NCBI RefSeq assembly: GCF_900215655.1
Contig: NZ_OBEN01000006.1
Location: 27,500-91,499, forward strand
Source of the DNA: Hydrogenobacter hydrogenophilus
GTDB taxonomy: Bacteria; Aquificota; Aquificia; Aquificales; Aquificaceae
DNA length: 64,000 nt
Direction of reading: 5' to 3'
The notes below the pieces were generated by a model, which searched no databases, was not told where the DNA came from, and worked only from the letters and a program-made list of their open reading frames with translations. Below are positions 47,005-55,058 of the stretch, piece by piece. The first letter of the stretch is position 1; every line of letters begins with the position of its first letter. The translations under genes and the position numbers were made by a program.

Positions 47005-48680
47005 AAAGGCTTGTGGTAGACCCAATAACAAGAATAGAAGGGCATTTGAGAATTGAGGCTGTGCTTGAAGGGAACAGAATAAAGTCCGCTTATTCTTCTG
47101 GCACCATGGTCAGAGGGATAGAGATAATACTCAAAGGTAGAGACCCAAGAGAGGCATGGGCTTTTGCTCAAAGGATATGTGGTGTTTGTACCACCGTACA
47201 CGCCTTTGCTTCCATAAGAGCGGTAGAAGATGCCTTAAAGATAAAAGTACCCAAAAACGCCTCTTTAATAAGAAAACTTATGATAGGCACACTGTTCGTA
47301 CACGACCATGTGGTACACTTTTACCACCTTCACGCGTTGGATTGGGTGAACCCACTGGAGGCTTTAAAAGCTGACCCTGCAAAGACTTCCGAATTGGCAC
47401 AGAAGCTATCGGATTACGGAAAGTCCTCACCCTCTTACTTCAAAGAAGTGCAGGATAGGATACGCCAGCAAGTAGAAAGGAGACAGCTCGGTATATTCAA
47501 CAAGGGCTACTGGAAACACCCAGACTATAAACTACCACCAGAAGCAAACCTTATGGCAGTAGCACATTATTTAGATGCTCTCAACTGGCAGGCACAGATA
47601 GTGCAAGTACACACCATATTCGGTGGTAAGAACCCACATCCCAACTTCGTGGTTGGTGGTATGGCATGTCCCATAGACCTCCAGAGCGATACAGCCATAA
47701 ACATGGAAAAACTCGGAAAAGTAAAAAGCCTCATAGATTCCATGATAGACTTCGTAGAAAAAGTGTACCTTCCAGACCTTATCGCCATTGCGAGTTTTTA
47801 CAAACACTGGTTTGAAAAAGGTGAGGGTTTAGGCAACTTTTTAGTTCTTGGAGAACCAGAAGGGGATTCTCACCATGAGGGCAGATTTTTCATACCACCT
47901 ACCTTTATAAAAAACAGGGAAATAAAGAATTACGAAGATGTGGATTACTCTAAGATAGAAGAGTATGTGACACACAGCTATTACAAGTATTCACTTGGAG
48001 ATGAGAAGGGACTCCATCCCTTTGAAGGTGAGACGGTTCTAAACTATACGGGTCCACAACCACCTTACGAATACCTGAATGTGGAGAGTAAATACAGTTG
48101 GCTTAAAGCACCAAGATACGCAGGCCTTCCTGCAGAGGTGGGACCCCTTGCAAGAATTTTAGCTCTTTACGCAAGGGACATGCTTGGCAGTCGAGAGCTT
48201 GTGGATTCTCATCTTGCAAAACTTGGGATTCCCTTCCAAGCCATGTATTCAACTATGGGTAGAACCCTTGCAAGAGGACTGGAAACATACATATACGCTC
48301 ATGCCATGAAAAAGTGGTACGACGAGCTTTTAGAAAATATAAAATCAGGAGACACGAAGACTTTTAACGGTGAAAAGTGGGAGCCATCTACATGGGAGAG
48401 AGATGTAAAGGGTTTTGGACTTATGGAAGCGCCAAGGGGTTCGCTTTCTCACTGGGTGCACATAAAGGATGGTAAGATAGCTAATTATCAGGCTGTAGTG
48501 CCCACTACTTGGAACGCTTCACCGAGGGATGCAAAAGGACAGCCATCACCTTACGAAGCGTCTTTGGTAGGACATGAGCTTGTAAATCCTGAAGAACCTC
48601 TTGAGGTCCTAAGAACCATTCATTCCTTTGATCCGTGTCTTGCGTGCGCAGTGCACCTTATAACTGTATATAATACTTAA
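47001..48680 (+). CDS. hynL: [NiFe] hydrogenase large subunit (Isp type)
   Basis: Catalytic subunit oxidising H2. 559 aa. The nickel ligands are in RICGVCTTVHAFAS (L1) and near the end DPCLACAVH (L2). Seven residues after that His (LITVYNT) are the peptide a maturation protease removes. Other blocks are RIEGHLRIEAV and HDHVVHFYHLHALDW. It has no Tat signal and is exported with hynS. The hyp and protease genes are not in this window. It closes the hynS-isp1-isp2-hynL operon. Confidence 0.97.
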   Translation: MKRLVVDPITRIEGHLRIEAVLEGNRIKSAYSSGTMVRGIEIILKGRDPREAWAFAQRICGVCTTVHAFASIRAVEDALKIKVPKNASLIRKLMIGTLFVHDHVVHFYHLHALDWVNPLEALKADPAKTSELAQKLSDYGKSSPSYFKEVQDRIRQQVERRQLGIFNKGYWKHPDYKLPPEANLMAVAHYLDALNWQAQIVQVHTIFGGKNPHPNFVVGGMACPIDLQSDTAINMEKLGKVKSLIDSMIDFVEKVYLPDLIAIASFYKHWFEKGEGLGNFLVLGEPEGDSHHEGRFFIPPTFIKNREIKNYEDVDYSKIEEYVTHSYYKYSLGDEKGLHPFEGETVLNYTGPQPPYEYLNVESKYSWLKAPRYAGLPAEVGPLARILALYARDMLGSRELVDSHLAKLGIPFQAMYSTMGRTLARGLETYIYAHAMKKWYDELLENIKSGDTKTFNGEKWEPSTWERDVKGFGLMEAPRGSLSHWVHIKDGKIANYQAVVPTTWNASPRDAKGQPSPYEASLVGHELVNPEEPLEVLRTIHSFDPCLACAVHLITVYNT

Positions 48681-48784
48681 ATATTCGTATGTGGGAACTG
48701 TCTGTTTGTTTTGACAAAGCATCTCAGGAGATGGGAGTAAACAGGAAACTTCTTGTTGCCTTATAAGTTATAATCCTTCAAAGC

Positions 48785-49390
48785 ATGAAGGGATTTCTTA
48801 TCACCTTTGAGGGTATAGATGGCTCTGGTAAAACTACACAAGCTAACCTTCTTTACGAATATCTAAAGGTGAAAGGTTTTGATGTATCCCTTTATAGAGA
48901 TCCAGGTGGTACACCCTTAGCGGAAAAGATAAGGGAAGTGATCATGGAGTTTTCCATGGATCCCATTACGGAACTCCTTCTTTTTGAAAGCGCTCGTTCA
49001 AGCCTTGTATGGGAAAAAATACTTCCAGACCTGTGTGCGGACAAAGTGGTAATAATGGACAGGTTCATAGACTCAAGCATGGCTTACCAAGGCTACGCAA
49101 AAGAAATAAACCTTGGAACAGTCAGCATACTCAACCACATAGCCATCAGAGGTAGAAAGCCAGACCTTACCATCATACTGAATGTAAACCTTGAAACCGC
49201 TTTAAGTAGAATAAGACACAAAAAAACCAAGTTTGAAACCCCTGAACTTTTAAAAAAGGTAAGGGACGCATACATTCTTATTGCGCACTCAGAAAAGGAA
49301 AGGGACATACGCATAGTTGATGCCAATAGGGATAAGGAAGAAGTTTTTAAGGAGATAGTTTGTATAGTGGAGGATAAGTTGGGCGTTTGA
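48785..49390 (+). CDS. tmk: Thymidylate kinase
   Basis: Phosphorylates dTMP to dTDP. 201 aa with FEGIDGSGKTTQA (P-loop), RDPGGTPLAEKIR and DRFIDSSMAYQGYAK (DRx motif and lid). TATAAT (48769-48774) ends 10 nt before the ATG, no ribosome binding site. It is followed after 4 nt by the DUF4416 gene. Confidence 0.96.
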   Translation: MKGFLITFEGIDGSGKTTQANLLYEYLKVKGFDVSLYRDPGGTPLAEKIREVIMEFSMDPITELLLFESARSSLVWEKILPDLCADKVVIMDRFIDSSMAYQGYAKEINLGTVSILNHIAIRGRKPDLTIILNVNLETALSRIRHKKTKFETPELLKKVRDAYILIAHSEKERDIRIVDANRDKEEVFKEIVCIVEDKLGV

Positions 49391-49394
49391 AAGC

Positions 49395-49934
49395 ATGGAG
49401 CTTGCTAAACCCATCTTATCAGTGATCTATAAAGAGGAAGAAGTTCTTAGAGAACTTTTACAGGAGCTAAGTGTGGAACACCTCTCTGAGTCCTTTAACT
49501 TTGCATCCATACAAAGATACTACTCAAGAGAAATGGGAGAAGGTCTTATGAAGATATTTTTATCCCTGGAGGGTCTTATTAAAAAAGAAGAGCTTGTAAG
49601 TTTTAAGTTGTGGGCTATGAAAAAGGAAAAGGAGTTTTCCTTGCATGGCAGAAGACGCCTTAACATAGACCCTGGGTATGTAGACGAGAGCCACCTTATC
49701 TTAGCATCTTCCAAAAAGCGCGGAGGAAGGCTTTACTTGGGAAAGGGCGTTTATGCAGAGATAGAGTACCTTTTCCTTTACGGAGGCTTTAGAGCTCTCT
49801 ACTGGACTTACGCAGATTACAGGGATAAAAGGGTAATGGCCTTTTTTGAAAAGGTTAGGAACGCATTTCTCAAAGAGTTAAAGACTACAAAGCATGGGAA
49901 CGAGCTGAGGCTTTTGTCCTTCACCGAGTATTAA
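49395..49934 (+). CDS. DUF4416 family protein
   Basis: 179 aa soluble protein. RYYSREMGEGL, RRRLNIDPGYVDESHLILAS and RLYLGKGVYAEIEY are the conserved blocks of DUF4416, whose function is unknown. The WTYADYRD motif near the end is also typical. It lies in one transcript with tmk (4 nt apart). Its 3' end overlaps murI, which runs in the opposite direction, by 57 bp. Confidence 0.82.
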   Translation: MELAKPILSVIYKEEEVLRELLQELSVEHLSESFNFASIQRYYSREMGEGLMKIFLSLEGLIKKEELVSFKLWAMKKEKEFSLHGRRRLNIDPGYVDESHLILASSKKRGGRLYLGKGVYAEIEYLFLYGGFRALYWTYADYRDKRVMAFFEKVRNAFLKELKTTKHGNELRLLSFTEY

Positions 49935-50645
49935 TTCTATCAGGTTTTTTAAGCTGGGAGAGTGATCCGTGAAAAAAAGGCTTAGGCTTGCGTTTCCTTC
50001 ATTTTTAACCATAGGTGCTATCTCTTCAGTAAGGGCGCTCGCAGAATCTACTACATGTACTTCTCCCATGTACTTTTTTATGGCTGGTGATAGTAGCGGA
50101 TAGTGAGTACAACCCAATATGAGAGTATCTATTTCCGTGGATTTAAGTTCTCTTAAGTAAAAATCAATCACCTTATCTACTATCTCGCCTTCTATAAGCC
50201 CTTCTTCTACCAAGGGGACAAAAAGGGGACAAGCCTTTGCGTAAACTACACTTCCTGCACTTTTAAGACTTTCCTGATAAACACCACTTTCTATAGTGCT
50301 TCTTGTACCTATAACACCTATGACTTTATTTTGTGAAACTTCCAGAGCTTTCCTTACGCCGGGTTTTATGACTCCAAATACGGGTATGCCAAGCTCCTCT
50401 TTGAGAACTTCAAGGGCATAAGAGCTCGCAGTGTTGCATGCGACTACCAGAAGGTCAATTTCAAAACGCGCAAGAAAGTGTGCACACTCCACACTATAAC
50501 GCACTATGGTTTCCTTAGACTTTCCACCGTACGGTACTCTTGCGGTATCCCCCAGATATATCAGATCAACTTCTGGAAAGGCAGACCTTATGGCTTTCAG
50601 GACAGTAAGACCACCTACACCCGAATCAAAGATGCCCAATCTCAC
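49878..50645 (-). CDS. murI: Glutamate racemase
   Basis: Makes D-glutamate for peptidoglycan. 255 aa. GIFDSGVGGLTVL, VACNTASSYAL (first catalytic Cys) and LGCTHYPLL (second catalytic Cys) are all present. The start codon overlaps the accC stop by 4 nt, so it is translated from the accC transcript. The 3' end lies antisense to the DUF4416 gene. Confidence 0.96.
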   Translation of the reverse strand: MRLGIFDSGVGGLTVLKAIRSAFPEVDLIYLGDTARVPYGGKSKETIVRYSVECAHFLARFEIDLLVVACNTASSYALEVLKEELGIPVFGVIKPGVRKALEVSQNKVIGVIGTRSTIESGVYQESLKSAGSVVYAKACPLFVPLVEEGLIEGEIVDKVIDFYLRELKSTEIDTLILGCTHYPLLSPAIKKYMGEVHVVDSASALTEEIAPMVKNEGNASLSLFFTDHSPSLKNLIELILGEGQKPQLVPMLCSL

Positions 50646-51976
50646 ACCATCATCTCCTCTATGAACTTTATGTGATGCCTACCCTCTACAAACTCTCTGG
50701 TGGATACAACCCTTTTGTGGAACTCTATGTTAGTTTTTAATCCTCTACCCGAGACTAAAAACTCCTCTAATGCTCTTTTTGCTCTCTTTATAGCGCTCTT
50801 TCTGTCTTCTCCCCATACTATGAGTTTGGCAATCAGAGAATCATAATAGGGTGGTACAGTGTATCCGCAGTAGATGTGTGTATCTACTCTCACACCAAAT
50901 CCACCTGGTAGGTAGAGCTCCTCTATCTTACCGGGTGATGGCATGAAAGTATATGGGTCTTCTGCGTTTATCCTAAACTCTATGGCATAGCCTTTTTTCT
51001 CTAAGTTTTTTATGCTGAGCTTTTCGCCTTTGGCTATCTTTATCTGCCACTTTACTATGTCTACGCCCGTTATCATCTCCGTCACAGGATGCTCTACCTG
51101 TATCCTTCCGTTCATTTCCATAAAGTAGAACTTTCCATCCTGATCCATAAGAAACTCTACCGTCCCTGCACCTTCATAATCTATAGCTTTGCAGAATTCA
51201 ATGCTGGCTTCTTCTATCTCTTTGCGTTGCATGTCGCTTATAGAACTGCTCGGAGCTTCTTCTATGAGCTTTTGGTTTCTCCTTTGTATGGAACACTCCC
51301 TTTCTCCGAGTGCCACCACATTTCCATATTTATCTGCCAGAATCTGTACCTCTATGTGTTTTGGATTTATCAGATACTTTTCTATGTAAACCCTTCCATC
51401 ACCAAAGGATACCTTTGCCTCTTCAATGGCTAAGGGTAGCTTTTCTCTTAGCTCTTTCTCATCCCTGACCACTCTTATACCTCTGCCACCACCCCCTGCA
51501 GAAGCTTTGATCACCACAGGATAACCTATTTTGTTTGCTATCTCTATTGCGGACTTCACATCAACACACCTATCGCTCCCTGGCAGTAATGGTATGCCTA
51601 TTTTTCTTGCCAGCTCTTTAGCTCTTATCTTGTCGCCTATAAGCTCAAGGGTTTGTGCGGACGGACCTATGAATATTTTCTTACTTGCCTTTACTATCTC
51701 TGCAAACTTGGGATTTTCCGCCAAGAAACCGTATCCCGGATGCACGGCATCCGCACCGGACACTTCTATGGCTGACATGATGCGTGGGATGTCCAAATAA
51801 CTCTTAACTGCTTCCGCAGGTCCTATGCATATACTTTGGTCTGCTAATTTTACATGCATAGACTCTCTATCCGCTTCTGAGTAAATCGCAACCGTTTTTA
51901 GTCCAAGCTCTCTGCATGTCCTTATAACCCTTACTGCTATCTCTCCTCTATTGGCTATCAGAACTCTTTTGATCAT
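50642..51976 (-). CDS. accC: Biotin carboxylase (acetyl-CoA carboxylase AccC type)
   Basis: ATP-grasp enzyme carboxylating biotin on a carrier protein. 444 aa with LIANRGEIAVRVIRTCRELG, HPGYGFLAEN, ASAGGGGRGIR (ATP loop), EVQILADKYGN and RIQVEHPVTEMITG. The length and the ECSIQRRNQKLIEEAPS block fit AccC best. The homologous small subunits of pyruvate or 2-oxoglutarate carboxylase, which Hydrogenobacter uses in its reductive TCA cycle, are usually about 470 aa and paired with a large biotin subunit. TATAAT (51986-51991) ends 9 nt before the ATG. Confidence 0.88.
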   Translation of the reverse strand: MIKRVLIANRGEIAVRVIRTCRELGLKTVAIYSEADRESMHVKLADQSICIGPAEAVKSYLDIPRIMSAIEVSGADAVHPGYGFLAENPKFAEIVKASKKIFIGPSAQTLELIGDKIRAKELARKIGIPLLPGSDRCVDVKSAIEIANKIGYPVVIKASAGGGGRGIRVVRDEKELREKLPLAIEEAKVSFGDGRVYIEKYLINPKHIEVQILADKYGNVVALGERECSIQRRNQKLIEEAPSSSISDMQRKEIEEASIEFCKAIDYEGAGTVEFLMDQDGKFYFMEMNGRIQVEHPVTEMITGVDIVKWQIKIAKGEKLSIKNLEKKGYAIEFRINAEDPYTFMPSPGKIEELYLPGGFGVRVDTHIYCGYTVPPYYDSLIAKLIVWGEDRKSAIKRAKRALEEFLVSGRGLKTNIEFHKRVVSTREFVEGRHHIKFIEEMMV

Positions 51977-51985
51977 AGACTTAAC

Positions 51986-51991
51986 ATTATA
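51986..51991 (-). promoter_or_regulatory. -10 element of accC-murI
   Basis: TATAAT on the minus strand, 9 nt before the accC ATG, no Shine-Dalgarno. Confidence 0.5.
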
Positions 51992-52757
51992 TTGGGTTTT
52001 TAAGTATGTTTCTAAGAAGGTACCTATCTCCGCTTATGTTGGTAATAACTGTATTAACGCTACCTATAACAAAGCTTAGGCTCATTTTAACAGGCAAATA
52101 ACTATCTTCATCAACCCAGAGATACCACTTACCTCTTGGTTTTAAAAGCCCCTTTGTCTCAATGTTGGGATACACTTCAATCATCCTTGTATTGAAAGTT
52201 CCCAGGTCAGTATCTATACTCTCTCTTTTTAATACGGAATACGGAAGTACATACTGCTTATCGTCGTAAAACATAAGAATATTACCGTAATTTTTAAGCG
52301 CGGAGTCTCTGTAAAGTAAGAGACTCGCAGTGTAAGGTTCTACATACCCTGCTTCTTGATAAACCTTTTCTTCACTTTTTTCTATTTGATCACTGAGCTT
52401 TTTGTACTTTACTTCCTTCACATATATCTTTCCATCTTTGAAAGTGTACTCTTGATATCTTTTAAACTCTCCTTCCTCTTGGTAATACTTGAAACTTATG
52501 GGCTGAAGAGTACCCTTTTCTATAACTGCCTGTCCTCTGTTGTATACCCTCTTTACTAACTTACCTACGTTTACCGTTTTTACCACACTTGAAACATAAA
52601 GTTCTTTGCTTCCCTTATCTTCGTAAGTTATACAAGTCTCTGCAACAGGCAAAAAGACAAAGTATGCTTTATAGCACGCAGTTAGCTTATTTGCAAAAGA
52701 GGAAGTGAGTGGTAAAAGGATCAGAAGGAGTAGAGATTTTTTAAGTCCTCTAACCAA
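51987..52757 (-). CDS. Exported DUF3108-like protein
   Basis: 256 aa with a signal peptide (SLLLLILLPLTSSFA). The mature part is beta-rich with YKAYFVFLPVAETCITY, YYQEEGEFKRYQEYTF and KWYLWVDEDSYLPVKM. The last of these is typical of DUF3108 proteins, of unknown role in the periplasm. A longer frame is open upstream inside the TPR gene, but a TTG at 52757 with GAGGAG 8 nt before it and the signal peptide just after fit better. Confidence 0.7.
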   Translation of the reverse strand: MVRGLKKSLLLLILLPLTSSFANKLTACYKAYFVFLPVAETCITYEDKGSKELYVSSVVKTVNVGKLVKRVYNRGQAVIEKGTLQPISFKYYQEEGEFKRYQEYTFKDGKIYVKEVKYKKLSDQIEKSEEKVYQEAGYVEPYTASLLLYRDSALKNYGNILMFYDDKQYVLPYSVLKRESIDTDLGTFNTRMIEVYPNIETKGLLKPRGKWYLWVDEDSYLPVKMSLSFVIGSVNTVITNISGDRYLLRNILKNPI

Positions 52758-53044
52758 GATCTCATCTCCTCTGCCATTGACGGGTGGTTGTGTTTTATGG
52801 CTTTTTGTATACCTTCTTGAAGGGTTTGTATAGCCTTTTCGTATTCTCCGAGTTCTTCGTAGCATTTGGCAAGTACCTTGTAGCCTGCTCCCTCATCCTC
52901 TTGCATCTGAAGATACGTTTCCATATGCTCTGCGGATTTCATGTAGTCTTTTTCCTTGAAGTACTCAAGGGCAAGGGAGTAATGCACCATAGGGTTGTTG
53001 GGATTCTTTTTGAGTAGTTCAAGAAAGTATTCAAGCCTGTTCAT
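52721..53044 (-). CDS. Small TPR protein
   Basis: 107 aa of tetratricopeptide repeats: NPMVHYSLALEYFKEKDYMK, AGYKVLAKCYEELGEYEKAI and a third partial unit. Such proteins mediate protein contacts. It overlaps the upstream disulfide oxidoreductase gene by 4 nt and the DUF3108-like gene downstream, so the three are expressed together. Confidence 0.85.
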   Translation of the reverse strand: MNRLEYFLELLKKNPNNPMVHYSLALEYFKEKDYMKSAEHMETYLQMQEDEGAGYKVLAKCYEELGEYEKAIQTLQEGIQKAIKHNHPSMAEEMRSWLEDLKNLYSF

Positions 53045-53709
53045 TGGTTTTCCCTCTTGAGCTTTTCGTACGCAGATATAACATATCCCAAGAAGGCATT
53101 TTCGGGCTGAGCACCTACAAACTCTACAAGACCTCTGTTTATAACTATCTTGGGCACACCTACTACCTGAAATCTTTCTGCAAGATCCATATTCTCGCTG
53201 GCATCCACTATCAAAGCTTTTATGTTTTCGTTAGCTAAGGCAAAGTTCATAGCCATAACTGCTGCAGAAGGACAGTATCCACAGGAGGTAGTCACAAAAA
53301 CCATGATCTCCATAGGTAAGTCTATGCTCTTTAACATCTCTATAGTCTTTTCAGAAAGCTTTGGGGCTCTTTTAGACACCTGAATAATACCCTGCACCAA
53401 AGTGCTAAATTCAAGACCAGCAGGTAGTCCTATATACCTTATACCGTAATCCCTCTCCCCTTCTATCACTATTGTAGGAACGCGTTCTATACCATAGGCC
53501 TGTGCTACCTGCTTGTCTATGAGAGGAGAGTATATTTCAAGCTCTATTTTTTCAGGTTCTACCTGAGACACTTCCTTCAAAAGGTCTTCCGCAATAGAGC
53601 AAGTCTCACAGCCTATTGCTTGAGAGAATAATTTTACTTTGACCTTTTCTTTGAGCTCCTTAGAAAGCAGGTCTTTCAGCTGAGCTCTTACCTCAAGACT
53701 AAGAAGCAT
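53041..53709 (-). CDS. Glutaredoxin-like protein disulfide oxidoreductase (PDO)
   Basis: 222 aa made of two thioredoxin folds in tandem. The first has CETCSIAEDLL (CxxC, about residue 34) and the second CGYCPSAAVMAMNF (CxxC, about residue 147), with cis-Pro segments RVPTIVI and GVPKIVI after each. This PDO family is typical of hyperthermophiles and Aquificales, where it helps form or shuffle intracellular disulfides. GGAGGTG lies before the ATG. Confidence 0.92.
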   Translation of the reverse strand: MLLSLEVRAQLKDLLSKELKEKVKVKLFSQAIGCETCSIAEDLLKEVSQVEPEKIELEIYSPLIDKQVAQAYGIERVPTIVIEGERDYGIRYIGLPAGLEFSTLVQGIIQVSKRAPKLSEKTIEMLKSIDLPMEIMVFVTTSCGYCPSAAVMAMNFALANENIKALIVDASENMDLAERFQVVGVPKIVINRGLVEFVGAQPENAFLGYVISAYEKLKRENQ

Positions 53710-53835
53710 TTTTCACCTCCTTATAAATATAATTATAATCTTATAATACCCGTCGAGCCAATAAAAATCCTTCCTTCTCTGTATATTACTTTGACTCCTC
53801 TACAGAGGCGCATACACCTTATAATTTATACTACT

Positions 53836-54315
53836 ATGCGGTTAAATGTGGGTGATAAGGCTTTAGATTTTACACTTTTTTCTTACAGTGGAGAGAGGTA
53901 CTCTCTTTATGAGACCCCCGGCTATGTGGTACTTGTCTTTTACAAAGTGACTTGTCCTACATGTCAGCTTACCCTTCCCTTTGTAGAAAGATTGTACAAG
54001 CTCTATGGAGATAAGATAACCTTCTACGGTATAGTTCAGGATGGTCCTAAAGATGCGGAGGATTTCGCAAAGAAGTATAGCCTTACCTTTCCTCAGCTTT
54101 TGGATTATCCTGACTATAAGGTTTCTGAAAGCTACTCTGTTGAGGTTGTGCCTACCATTTACTTGGTAAATGAGGAAAAGATCGTAGAGTTTGTTAGTTC
54201 ATCTTTTGTTAGAAAGGAGCTTGAGGATCTTATCAGAAAACTCTCTTCTGTGGCACAAAGCCCATATCAAGACATATTTGAAGGGACACAAGTTCCTGTT
54301 TTTAAGCCTGGCTGA
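53836..54315 (+). CDS. Redoxin (AhpC/TSA or TlpA-like thiol-disulfide protein)
   Basis: 159 aa thioredoxin-fold protein: LNVGDKALDFTLFSYSG, then VTCPTCQLTLPF (CxxC, about residue 44) and the cis-Pro segment EVVPTIYLV. There is no signal peptide if translation starts at this ATG. The longer frame from 53791 is open but poor. TATAAT (53820-53825) ends 10 nt before the ATG. It is divergent from the PDO gene, another dithiol protein. Confidence 0.8.
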   Translation: MRLNVGDKALDFTLFSYSGERYSLYETPGYVVLVFYKVTCPTCQLTLPFVERLYKLYGDKITFYGIVQDGPKDAEDFAKKYSLTFPQLLDYPDYKVSESYSVEVVPTIYLVNEEKIVEFVSSSFVRKELEDLIRKLSSVAQSPYQDIFEGTQVPVFKPG

Positions 54316-54320
54316 AGTTC

Positions 54321-54353
54321 AAGGAGTAAGCGTTAGTTTAACGCTAAGAAACA
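54321..54353 (+). promoter_or_regulatory. Ribosome binding site separated from the yggS start by a perfect hairpin
   Basis: AAGGAG (54321-54326) is 27 nt before the ATG, too far in a linear RNA. Between them AGCGTTA-GTT-TAACGCT (54329-54345) is a perfect 7-bp hairpin. If folded, the effective spacing is about 10 nt. It could instead be an operator dyad. Confidence 0.45.
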
Positions 54354-55037
54354 ATGGATACCTGCAGAAGGTTGGAAGAAGTAGAGAGTAAAATAAGAGA
54401 TGCCTGTGAAAGGGCAGGAAGAAAGCGGGAGGACGTGCTCTTACTTGGAGCTTCCAAAAGCGTTTCCTTATCAAAAATAAAAGAATATTATCAGTGTGGA
54501 CTTTCTGTGTTTGGGGAGAACAGGGTGCAGGAGTTTTTAAAGAAGTATGAGGAGCTAAAAGATCTACACATAGACTGGCACTTCATAGGTAGATTACAGA
54601 GTAATAAGGTAAAGTACATAATAGACAAGGTAAACCTCATACACTCCTTAGACAGAGAAAGCTTGGCGCATGAGATAAACAAAAGAGCACAAGCTTTAGG
54701 CAAAATTCAGGAGGTGCTTATAGAAGTAAATGTAGGAAACGAAGAGTCAAAAGGTGGATTAGAATCAGAAGAACTTCTTAACTTTTATGAGCGCATGCTT
54801 GCCTTTAAAAACCTAAGAGTGGTAGGACTCATGTGTATTCCACCATACAGAGAAGACCCAAATCAGGTAAGACCTTACTTTGAAAAGCTCAGAAAGCTCA
54901 AAGAAAAGTTAGAATGGGAATTTTCTGTAAAGCTTAACCACCTTTCCATGGGTATGTCCCACGACTTTGAGGTAGCTATAGAAGAAGGCGCTACCATAGT
55001 ACGAATAGGTACTTTACTGTTTGGAAAGAGAACTTAA
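54354..55037 (+). CDS. YggS/PLPBP-family pyridoxal-phosphate homeostasis protein
   Basis: 227 aa alanine-racemase-like barrel. LLGASKSVSLSKIKEYY carries the PLP lysine, VFGENRVQEFLKKY, WHFIGRLQSNKVKYII and LSMGMSHDFEVAIEEGATIVR (only the SMGMSHDFEVAI part is diagnostic) are the conserved blocks. It controls PLP supply and amino acid balance and has no known catalysis. It precedes hemA by about 20 nt. Confidence 0.93.
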   Translation: MDTCRRLEEVESKIRDACERAGRKREDVLLLGASKSVSLSKIKEYYQCGLSVFGENRVQEFLKKYEELKDLHIDWHFIGRLQSNKVKYIIDKVNLIHSLDRESLAHEINKRAQALGKIQEVLIEVNVGNEESKGGLESEELLNFYERMLAFKNLRVVGLMCIPPYREDPNQVRPYFEKLRKLKEKLEWEFSVKLNHLSMGMSHDFEVAIEEGATIVRIGTLLFGKRT

Positions 55038-55050
55038 TCAAGCTTATATT
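55021..55050 (+). promoter_or_regulatory. Promoter of hemA at the end of yggS
   Basis: TTGGAA (55021-55026), 18 bp, TATATT (55045-55050), ending 8 nt before the ATG. Confidence 0.55.
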
Positions 55051-55058
55051 ATTATGTG

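Noticed and set aside
48711..48716. TTGACA after hynL as the -35 of tmk
   Set aside because: It is 52 bp from the tmk TATAAT, far too long for one promoter.
50642..51976. CfiB/PycA (2-oxoglutarate or pyruvate carboxylase small subunit) of the reductive TCA cycle
   Set aside because: Length and motif details fit AccC better, and no large biotin subunit is adjacent. It remains possible.
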